The position numbers were made by a program, and so were the translations under genes. A stretch of DNA of 64,000 nucleotides from a virus: the IMG/VR virus record IMGVR_UViG_3300010399_000034, positions 1 to 64,000 of that record; one strand, 5' to 3'. Every line of letters begins with the position of its first letter. Within the stretch, counting starts at the first letter, position 1. Shown here piece after piece: positions 53,833 to 59,676 of this stretch. The notes below the pieces were generated by a model. The model worked only from the letters and a program-made list of their open reading frames with translations. It searched no databases and was not told the DNA's origin.

Positions 53833-54390
53833 GTATCCCGTGTTCAACGTTCCGCGGCAAACGAGCGGCACGAGTCCGTGCGCGAGCGCGTTCGCGTGAT
53901 CCTCCGCCGAGCCCCATGTGAATACTGCGCCGTCACAGGGCTCGAGCCGAAGTCGCCCAGTGACAAGCCGAAGCGAAACAGTACGGATCTGCTGCCAGCG
54001 ACGCGTGAAGCGGCCCCACTCGAGATCTTCAGGCCAGCCTTCCGGCTGTGTGTCGTTGTCCTGCAAGTAGCGACTGTACCTACAGTTGCCTTGTGCTTCT
54101 TGTTCGCTCATCGGCCGATCGGTGAGCACGCACGACGAGTGCGCACGAAGCCACGCGAGTCGACTCTCGTCGGTGCGCGCTCTGTTTCGCGCGGCCTGCC
54201 AGATGAGGGCACAATCCTCTGGAGCTGCCGCAGAGAGGCTCGCCTCGTTCACGCATACGCGGCTCACTGCCAACGCAAGCTCGCGTTGCACTTCGTCTTG
54301 CGCATGCCCGTGCGGCGGTGATACGCAGAGACAGAGCTGCGGGACGATCAATGCAACGAGCAGCCAGAACCCGACTTCGAGCTTTTCCAT
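53812..54390 (-). CDS. Secreted wall-hydrolase-like protein
   Basis: 192 residues from ATG 54390 (GGAGGGTT upstream). A signal peptide or N-terminal anchor (LEVGFWLLVALIVPQLCLCV) is followed by ALAVSRVCVNEASLSAAAPEDCALIWQAARNRAR, similar in pattern to a phage murein-hydrolase-like family (R.AVNEA....D..AIW....RA) with Glu as candidate catalytic residue. RYLQDND and a Trp-rich region follow. Partner of the protein at 50021, which has the same motif pattern. Activity unproven. Confidence 0.55.
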   Translation of the reverse strand: MEKLEVGFWLLVALIVPQLCLCVSPPHGHAQDEVQRELALAVSRVCVNEASLSAAAPEDCALIWQAARNRARTDESRLAWLRAHSSCVLTDRPMSEQEAQGNCRYSRYLQDNDTQPEGWPEDLEWGRFTRRWQQIRTVSLRLVTGRLRLEPCDGAVFTWGSAEDHANALAHGLVPLVCRGTLNTGYALADPS

Positions 54391-54433
54391 ACAACCCTCC
54401 AACCCGCCGTCGTAGGCGAATAGACGAGGGCGG

Positions 54434-54595
54434 TCAAGCTCGGCGACGTCGGGCGCGATCGCGATTCACGGTGGCGGCTGCGATTCGCTTACAGACGATC
54501 GCGGCTTTCTTCGTGCGGCGACGAGCGCGCTTACAAGACACGAGGATGTGCTTGTATTTGCGCTCGTCTTTTGCCGTCCACGAGCCGCGAGGCAT
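54434..54595 (-). CDS. 53-residue basic protein
   Basis: ATG 54595, overlapping the upstream stop. 53 residues: GSWTAKDERKYKHI, then CKRARRRTKKAAIVCKRIAAATVNRDRARRRRA. The pattern KDER.Y.HI......G....A..IAA.TVN..R is known from small proteins of bacteria and phages (DUF7218-like, from memory). Here the usual acidic loop is replaced by Lys/Arg and a Cys pair, matching the basic Cys-containing core proteins at 2.9-3.8 kb. Confidence 0.55.
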   Translation of the reverse strand: MPRGSWTAKDERKYKHILVSCKRARRRTKKAAIVCKRIAAATVNRDRARRRRA

Positions 54596-55041
54596 CAGCG
54601 CCGCCGCATCGCCTTGTAGGCGCGATATCCGCCCCAGCCGAGAAGACCGGCGCCGATCAGCACGTACGCCGTGCCCACGAGCGTCGAGCCGCCGAGGCCG
54701 GCGACCGGCGTTTCCATCGCGGGCGGCGCCGCTTCGGGCGTGCTCGAGAGGAAGAGCGTTCCGAGGCCGGCGCCGAGGCCCGCGAGCCCGCTCGAGAGCA
54801 GCGCTCCGGTTCCTGCCGCCTTCCACGAGCCCGCCGACGCGCCCGCGAGCGCGCCACCGTAGAGGCCCGCGCTCAGCATCACGCCGGCCGGCGCGATCGG
54901 GCCCATGCCCGCGATCATCTCTCCGGCCGCGTTGGCGCCTTGCGCAAGACCGCCTGTGAGCGGCTCCATGACCACTGCACCGAGCCCGCGCATGCCTGCC
55001 ACGTTCATCGGTCCGCAGTTCACACAGTTTCCTAGCATCAT
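54595..55041 (-). CDS. Gly/Ala-rich virion membrane protein with RGLG
   Basis: 148 residues, ATG 55041 (AGGAGAG upstream; ATG 55038 also possible). CVNCG near the start, then M-R-G-L-G at 17-21, Gly/Ala-rich hydrophobic segments (about 45-100) and a final helix (about 120-140) with the tail YKAMRRR. Strong resemblance in style to the protein at 5983, from a different operon on the other strand, so virion membrane proteins are encoded in two places. Confidence 0.7.
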   Translation of the reverse strand: MMLGNCVNCGPMNVAGMRGLGAVVMEPLTGGLAQGANAAGEMIAGMGPIAPAGVMLSAGLYGGALAGASAGSWKAAGTGALLSSGLAGLGAGLGTLFLSSTPEAAPPAMETPVAGLGGSTLVGTAYVLIGAGLLGWGGYRAYKAMRRR

Positions 55042-55409
55042 GATGTTGCTCTCCTGATCCAGTAGTAGCCGACCATGCCGGCCGTGATCGTCGCGGAACC
55101 GGCGAACGAAAGCCCGAGGAGCTCGTAGACGCTCAGATCGATCCGCATGACCTTCGAGGTCACCCAGATCCCCGGGATGATGAAGCAGCCGCGCAGAAGC
55201 GTCAGGCCGACAAGACGAAGCATCGAGCCTGACTCCCCGTCGAGGACCGCGAGGACGGCGTAGCTCGAGGGCGGCGAGCCATGCTCACCTGTCGGAGAGG
55301 CTTGCTGCGCGGGCGTGTCTTGCCCGAGCGGCATCGTGGGCGGGCCGAAGCCCTGCCGCCACATCGGCGCGATGCGCATGAAACCTTGCGTACGGAACGC
55401 GTCTTCCAT
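55038..55409 (-). CDS. Two-helix membrane protein
   Basis: 123 residues from ATG 55409 (GTG 55412 also possible). A soluble Pro/Gln-rich N-terminus (1-50), hydrophobic helices at about 65-80 and 95-115, end GYYWIRRATS. ATGA overlap with the next gene. Probable virion membrane protein. Confidence 0.6.
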   Translation of the reverse strand: MEDAFRTQGFMRIAPMWRQGFGPPTMPLGQDTPAQQASPTGEHGSPPSSYAVLAVLDGESGSMLRLVGLTLLRGCFIIPGIWVTSKVMRIDLSVYELLGLSFAGSATITAGMVGYYWIRRATS

Positions 55410-55627
55410 CACCCCTCGTGTAGCTTCTCGGCGAGCTGCTTACGGAGCTCTGCCTTCTGTCGCGCGTGTTCGACGTCAGCTTTCATCTTCGCCGGAAGAA
55501 CGTCGACCAGATGCCTGGCATTGTCGTCTCCGTTGACGAACGCCGCCACGGCCTTGATCACCCAGCCAGCGATCTCCGCGCCGAGCTCGATCGCCTCTTT
55601 GACTTCACTGACCGTCGGATCCGCCAT
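55409..55627 (-). CDS. Small amphipathic helical protein
   Basis: 72 residues from ATG 55627; the start overlaps the upstream gene by 23 bases. Helical, with a mildly hydrophobic segment (ELGAEIAGWVIKAVAAFVNG) and a charged coiled-coil end. Unknown family; perhaps a peripheral virion membrane protein. Confidence 0.5.
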   Translation of the reverse strand: MADPTVSEVKEAIELGAEIAGWVIKAVAAFVNGDDNARHLVDVLPAKMKADVEHARQKAELRKQLAEKLHEG

Positions 55628-56135
55628 CGTCTTCTCCTGCGTCGTGCGTGCACGACGACTGCGCGAAGCCACCGAGCGCCTGGACGGCGTCCACGAACGT
55701 GTCCGGCAGATCGATCCCGCCAACCTCTTCGATAGTGCTCACGACGTCGCTCAGCGCGGTCAGCGCGCACGCCGCAGCAGAATAGAAGGTGAGCTCGGCG
55801 TCGTTCACGCCTGCCTTCCATTCATCGAGGGCACGCTCGACGGCGAGAAGAAGGCCACGAGCGACCCGCACGACGCGCCGTGCCCGGTTGGTCGGCGTCA
55901 TCAGCTCTTCGAAGCGGGCGAGCCCCTGCTCGATCGTGGTGATCGTGCCGGCGTCGACCTCGCGGATGACCTGCTCGCGCGCCTCGGGCCCGCGCACCTC
56001 TATCTGGTGCGCGATCCCCTCGTCGGCCACGTTGAGGCCTTCGCCGAGCTGTTCGAGGACCGTGCGCGCTCCGGCCGGCGGACCCCCGCAGCTCGCGAGC
56101 AGAAGGAGCACGGCGCTGACATTACTGCTTTTCAT
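55605..56135 (-). CDS. Lipoprotein of unknown function
   Basis: 176 residues. MKSSNVSAVLLLLASC is a lipoprotein signal (Cys 16). The mature protein is helical and acidic, with a C-terminal EDDGGSDGQ tail and only three more Cys. Overlaps the next gene by 23 bases and the holin-like gene by ATGA. An exported lipoprotein near virion and lysis genes might act in lysis or superinfection exclusion; unproven. Confidence 0.6.
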   Translation of the reverse strand: MKSSNVSAVLLLLASCGGPPAGARTVLEQLGEGLNVADEGIAHQIEVRGPEAREQVIREVDAGTITTIEQGLARFEELMTPTNRARRVVRVARGLLLAVERALDEWKAGVNDAELTFYSAAACALTALSDVVSTIEEVGGIDLPDTFVDAVQALGGFAQSSCTHDAGEDDGGSDGQ

Positions 56136-56419
56136 CGGGGGTCCCTCTCCTCTTGCTTCACGACCGGAGCCAACGCGGGCGAGCGCGCGATGCCGTGTGG
56201 CACGAACAGCTTAGCGATCTCGAAGACCGCGACGACGCCGTCCAGAAACCGCACGAGCTTATCGTCGGCCTGGGTCGACGTCTTCTTCGCACGCTCCTTG
56301 ATCGTGGTCTCGTTGAGGCGGTAGACGCCAACGAACGCGGTCAGCGTGCCGAAGATGGCCCAGCCCGTCTCTGCCGGATGCGCGAACACCCAGGCCCATG
56401 CCGTTGCGAGAAAGCCCAT
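56132..56419 (-). CDS. Holin-like small membrane protein
   Basis: 95 residues. An N-terminal hydrophobic region (about 3-35, with Trp and a central Pro/Glu turn), a charged segment (NETTIKERAKKTSTQADD) and a second amphipathic helix (LVRFLDGVVAVFEIAKLF). This resembles some phage holins of the LLH type. Followed by a lipoprotein gene, a layout seen in lysis cassettes. Other membrane roles are possible. Confidence 0.45.
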   Translation of the reverse strand: MGFLATAWAWVFAHPAETGWAIFGTLTAFVGVYRLNETTIKERAKKTSTQADDKLVRFLDGVVAVFEIAKLFVPHGIARSPALAPVVKQEERDPR

Positions 56420-56460
56420 ACGCCCTCAAGCAGAGAATACCGCCGAGGATGTAGGTGCGG

Positions 56461-56477
56461 CAACTACACCGCTCTAC
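56461..56477 (-). promoter_or_regulatory. Third GTAG-N6-GTAG box
   Basis: On the - strand GTAGAGCGGTGTAGTTG: two GTAG units 10 bp apart as at 2591 and 16779. A TGTAGGTG octamer in the opposite direction lies close by (56450-56457). It precedes the holin-like gene at 56419 by 41 bases and overlaps the last codons of the upstream small gene. Confidence 0.4.
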
Positions 56478-56605
56478 ATGGTCCGCCAGCAACAAAGACA
56501 GCGATCTCTACCGCCCTCGGTGACCGCCTGTCTGCCACGGAGATAGCGGTCCGGCACGAAGCAGTAGATGTGCCCGAGGATGAAGCAAGTCGCGCGGACT
56601 GTCAC
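56474..56605 (-). CDS. 43-residue Cys/His zinc-ribbon protein
   Basis: GTG 56605 overlaps the SspB-like stop (GTGA). 43 residues with C-x3-LGH-x2-Y-C and DRCLCCWR, a layout like small LGH...C..C ribbon proteins of phages. Coupled start and motif support a real gene. Its end overlaps the GTAG box at 56461. Confidence 0.5.
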   Translation of the reverse strand: MTVRATCFILGHIYCFVPDRYLRGRQAVTEGGRDRCLCCWRTM

Positions 56606-57015
56606 TCTTCGTCCTTCTTTCCGCCCTCGAGCACCTTGAAGCCGGCGCGTCGTTCTTCCGCTGCAAGAGCAGGCGGCGCCGACTTGGCGAGCTCCGCCTT
56701 CCACGGCCACTGAACGATCATCGTGTCGGTCGCGTGCTGCGACAGCACGTCGATCGTGCTCATCGCGACGACGGCCGACCACGGAACGACGCAATGGAAC
56801 GGCGTGCGGTCGAACGAAAGCGTCCCAGAGAAGCCCTCGCTGTTGAAGATGAGATCTGGGATCGGGATCGCGAGGTGTCGCCCGAGATGAACGAAAAGGA
56901 TCTCGCCTTGCAAGTGTGAAGGAAGACGTACGCCGTGTCCGCGCAGCAAGATCCAGATCTTGAAGACGAGCTCGGTGTCGAGCAGCTCCTCGAAGACTTT
57001 CTTCTTGGCGAGCAT
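56602..57015 (-). CDS. SspB-like ClpXP adaptor
   Basis: 137 residues, ATG 57015 (TGATG overlap). GEILFVHLGRHLAIPIPDLIFNSEGFSGTLSFDRTPFHCVVPWSAVVAM closely follows the SspB fold (IVLN.....I.....D...I.F...F.G....I.VP..AVLAI), and the C-terminus (FKVLEGGKKDEE) looks like the ClpX-binding tail of SspB (VVK-type end). SspB delivers ssrA-tagged substrates to ClpXP. A viral copy could redirect host proteolysis. It is paired with the ribbon-helix-helix gene. Confidence 0.7.
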   Translation of the reverse strand: MLAKKKVFEELLDTELVFKIWILLRGHGVRLPSHLQGEILFVHLGRHLAIPIPDLIFNSEGFSGTLSFDRTPFHCVVPWSAVVAMSTIDVLSQHATDTMIVQWPWKAELAKSAPPALAAEERRAGFKVLEGGKKDEE

Positions 57016-57398
57016 CAGCCCCTCGTTCGCTTTCGGCTGCGGCGCCCCCGGCCGGAGAGCCCTTCGAGGACTTCCCCCTCGACGACGTCTGCGCCTGGTG
57101 CAGGAAGCGCGCGAGTCGGCGGCTCGACAGCGACGCCCGCATCGGAAGAACCACCGAGCAGCTCCTCGACTAGGATCTCACGCACGCGTCGCCTGATGCG
57201 CTGCATCTTCTCTTGAAGCATGGCTTGGAACGCCGCGATCTCTTCTCCGATCGCAGCCTCCAACGCTGGCGTCTCGACGGCACGTTGCAAGATGAAGCGG
57301 ATCGTCTGCGACCGCTGATAGCCACGACTCGCGCCGAGCTGATCGATCTTAGCGATGAGCTCATCCGGAACGCGAATGCTGATTTTGTGGTCCGCCAT
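57015..57398 (-). CDS. Ribbon-helix-helix DNA-binding protein
   Basis: 127 residues. KISIRVPDELIAKIDQLGASRGYQRSQTIRFIL (4-36 in outline) is a CopG/Arc-type ribbon-helix-helix. A coiled-coil-like helix (55-80) and a basic low-complexity tail follow. A transcription regulator of the late-type minus-strand operon is likely; its start lies next to no clear operator. It overlaps the SspB-like gene, so the adaptor might control its degradation. Confidence 0.75.
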   Translation of the reverse strand: MADHKISIRVPDELIAKIDQLGASRGYQRSQTIRFILQRAVETPALEAAIGEEIAAFQAMLQEKMQRIRRRVREILVEELLGGSSDAGVAVEPPTRALPAPGADVVEGEVLEGLSGRGRRSRKRTRG

Positions 57399-57431
57399 GT
57401 CCTACGAGGTTACGTCATGCGAATGCGTCCG

Positions 57432-57680
57432 TCACCACGACTCGACACGCACGAAACGCGGCACCGTGTGTCCGTCGATGTCGCGAACGTTTTCGAAGAA
57501 CTCACCCGCGCTGCGTATTCGCATTCGATCATCGTCTGCGCTTTGGATCGACTCGTACACAATGAACTCGATAGCACCGTCGGCCACGCCGGCAGCACTG
57601 CCATGCACAGCAACGCCGTGAATGAAGTAAACGCCTCCCTTCCAATGCCGATAGAAGCCACGGACCTCGGAGCTCATCAT
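57432..57680 (-). CDS. DUF1653-like protein
   Basis: 82 residues from ATG 57680 (TGATG overlap; ATG 57677 also possible). GFYRHWKGGVYFIHGVAVH, then EFIVYESI, RSAGEFFENV and TVPRFVRV follow the DUF1653 pattern (Y.HYKG..Y.VLG.A.H...LVVY......R....F...V..G...PRF). Function unknown; common in bacteria and phages as a small beta protein. Confidence 0.7.
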   Translation of the reverse strand: MMSSEVRGFYRHWKGGVYFIHGVAVHGSAAGVADGAIEFIVYESIQSADDDRMRIRSAGEFFENVRDIDGHTVPRFVRVESW

Positions 57681-58090
57681 CACTCGTTCTCCGGCTTGCG
57701 GTTCTCGGATCGTTCGACCGTGAAATGACCCTCCGGATATCTGGCTTTCAACTTCGCGACGTTCCGCTCGGCGATCTCGCTGAGCTTGATCCCAAGCCCA
57801 GTCGCGCCTTCAGCGAGGTACCAGAGGAGATCGCCGTACTCCTTGATCAGATACTCGCGGTCGAGGTGCTTGCCGTGAAAGCGGATGTGTTTCACGTGTT
57901 CCATGATCTCGCCCGCCTCCGACGCGATGCCGCAGGCGCTGTGGTCGATGCGAACAAACTCCTCCGTAATGACGGCGTGTGCATCGAGAATCGGATCTAT
58001 AAAAGGCGGATCTACGACCCTCGTGTCAGCAGCCACGTTTCGCACCGACGACGTCGTTGCAGCCCAGGCCTGATATTCGTCGAACGTCAT
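57680..58090 (-). CDS. MazG-like nucleotide pyrophosphohydrolase
   Basis: 136 residues from ATG 58090; the in-frame extension overlaps the upstream gene. ACGIASEAGEIMEHVKHIRFHGKHLDREYLIKEYGDLLWYLA contains the E-x2-E and E-x2-D metal sites of the MazG fold. Such enzymes hydrolyse (d)NTPs or lower (p)ppGpp effects and are frequent in phages. ATGA overlap with the upstream gene. Confidence 0.8.
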   Translation of the reverse strand: MTFDEYQAWAATTSSVRNVAADTRVVDPPFIDPILDAHAVITEEFVRIDHSACGIASEAGEIMEHVKHIRFHGKHLDREYLIKEYGDLLWYLAEGATGLGIKLSEIAERNVAKLKARYPEGHFTVERSENRKPENE

Positions 58091-58389
58091 GCTGCTGACT
58101 CCTTCGCTTTCAACTCGCGTACGGCAGCCTCGATCTTGCCGCACCACATGTTCATCTGCCAGACGAGCCCGCCGATCGAGTCGCTAGTCGTCCCCTCGAA
58201 GCCGAGCTTCAGGAGATGCTTGCACGCGCCCTCGAGCGTGCTGTGATACGGCGCCTTCGCCGGCCGCCACTGCGACAGCTCGTTTCGCTCTTTGATGAAC
58301 GCGCGCATGACGACGGTGAAGTTGTAGCCGTCGCAGTCGACCCCGTAGACCGACCCGCTCGGATGTTGAATCTGGAAGAGCAGGCTCAT
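58087..58389 (-). CDS. Small soluble protein
   Basis: 100 residues, ATG 58389. Strand-helix start (FQIQHPSGSVYGVDCDGYNFTVVMRAFI) and helical end. ATGA overlaps on both sides. Unknown family. Confidence 0.55.
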   Translation of the reverse strand: MSLLFQIQHPSGSVYGVDCDGYNFTVVMRAFIKERNELSQWRPAKAPYHSTLEGACKHLLKLGFEGTTSDSIGGLVWQMNMWCGKIEAAVRELKAKESAA

Positions 58390-58718
58390 GGCGACTGCTT
58401 ATCTTTCGCGTCGAGTACCAACAGCACGCGCTTCTCCGCAGGGATGAGATCCATGATCTCTTCGAAGGTCGGCGCCGGCTGCTCGCCGAGAAGCTCGCGG
58501 CAGAGACCGTCGTAGTTGAGTGCGAACTCGTGCGTGAACACCGGACGTTCGAGCGCCTTTTCCATCGCTTCGTGGAAGACGGCGAACGGCATGCAGAGAC
58601 GATCCTCGAAGAGCTGAAACATCGCGAGCTCACGAGGCGGCTTCCCCTCCCACCACTTCGAGTCGCACAACGCGATAGCCTGTTCTCGGGTCAACTGAGA
58701 TTCTTTGGGACCTGACAT
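58386..58718 (-). CDS. Small acidic helical protein
   Basis: 110 residues, AGGAGG eight bases before ATG 58718. Helical and acidic, resembling small phage proteins of unknown function (REQAIALCDSKWWEG; MFQLFEDRLCMPFAVFHEAMEKAL). TAATG overlap with the upstream gene. Confidence 0.6.
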   Translation of the reverse strand: MSGPKESQLTREQAIALCDSKWWEGKPPRELAMFQLFEDRLCMPFAVFHEAMEKALERPVFTHEFALNYDGLCRELLGEQPAPTFEEIMDLIPAEKRVLLVLDAKDKQSP

Positions 58719-59026
58719 TATGCACCTCCTTGAAAGAGCCCAGCGCCACGCAGCTTGCGTCGGACGTGAGCGGCCGCGTACTCAGAGCAACACCTTGCGC
58801 AGATCGTTTTTCCATCGGCTGCCGGACGACTGCCGCACGCCTGGCACCGGCCCTCGAACTTCATCTTCGCGCGCCAAACGCGCTTCTGTGCAGGCTCGCT
58901 CGGCGAACGCTTACGCTTTGGTTTGTGCGCAAAGTGCCACCAGCAATGGTGGTTTCCGCGCCCGCTGATCTTCGGACTCTTGCAGCCGTCAACGCGGCAC
59001 GGCACCGAGTGCTTTTGACCGCTCAC
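58718..59026 (-). CDS. Zinc-finger protein with two Cys/His clusters
   Basis: 102 residues, GTG 59026. PCRVDGCKSPKISGRGNHHCWWHF and CQACGSRPAADGKTICARCCSEY form two zinc modules, joined by a basic linker. Similar proteins in phages are thought to be DNA-binding or HNH-like. It overlaps a 14-codon frame upstream (GTGA). Confidence 0.65.
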   Translation of the reverse strand: MSGQKHSVPCRVDGCKSPKISGRGNHHCWWHFAHKPKRKRSPSEPAQKRVWRAKMKFEGRCQACGSRPAADGKTICARCCSEYAAAHVRRKLRGAGLFQGGA

Positions 59027-59067
59027 GCGCTCTCGCTTTCTGCGACCTCGGGACGGATCATTGTCAT
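59023..59067 (-). CDS. 14-codon minigene linking two genes
   Basis: ATG 59067 overlaps the stop of the DUF3310 gene (ATGA), and its stop TGA overlaps the start of the zinc-finger gene (GTGA). The peptide is MTMIRPEVAESESA. It may be just a stepping stone for ribosomes: translation coupling without a free gap. Confidence 0.3.
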   Translation of the reverse strand: MTMIRPEVAESESA

Positions 59068-59537
59068 CGCTGCTCCTTCAACTGTTGAATGCGGCGCTCG
59101 AGATACCACGCAGCTTTTCGTAAATCTTCGATCTCCTTCGTTGGATCCTTCTTCCCAGCGCGAGAGATGTACTTCACTGCATTGCCGAGACAGAAGTCGA
59201 GCTTCCACGCCTCGATCACTTTGATCGCTTCGTACGTCGTGTCGCCGCCGTAGTACGAAGGGTGATCTACGTCGGAACACGCGACGAACTTGTTGAGCTT
59301 CACGAGTCTTGCATGCTCGTTGACCCCATCCAAGATGGTGTCGAAGTTCCCAGCCCAGGCGCCGTCTTTGCGTCTGATGAAAAACGACACGCGATCCACA
59401 TGCGAGACCCGGCGGAACTCAAGCTCCGGTTCTCCGCGTACTGCTGCATACTCGAGCCACGGGCAATCACTTGTGTGCGCGCAGCAGCCTTCCACGTAAG
59501 GCGCGCCACAGTCTACACAACGCTTCTTCTCCGACAT
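59064..59537 (-). CDS. DUF3310 (SaV-type) protein with zinc ribbon
   Basis: 157 residues from ATG 59537 with AGGAGACG; an ATG at 59594 is an alternative. N-terminal CVDCGAPYVEGCCAHTSDC is Cys/His-rich, then DHPSYYGGDTTYEAIKVIEAWKLDFCLGNAVKYISRAG matches DUF3310 (H...Y......E.I..I......F..GN..KYI.R.G), a domain found in phage nucleotide kinase-like proteins. It may bind or modify nucleotides for replication, matching the polymerase gene upstream. Confidence 0.8.
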   Translation of the reverse strand: MSEKKRCVDCGAPYVEGCCAHTSDCPWLEYAAVRGEPELEFRRVSHVDRVSFFIRRKDGAWAGNFDTILDGVNEHARLVKLNKFVACSDVDHPSYYGGDTTYEAIKVIEAWKLDFCLGNAVKYISRAGKKDPTKEIEDLRKAAWYLERRIQQLKEQR

Positions 59538-59676
59538 GCGCGTCTCCTGCTGATCCACCAGATCGTCGATCCATTGAATGCGTCGCTGAATCATCGTTGC
59601 GAACCTAACCTTGGATTGGCGTGCAGAGCACCGCAATGCCCCGCCTTACCCCGCAGCGCAAAGCCGCACAAAGTCC

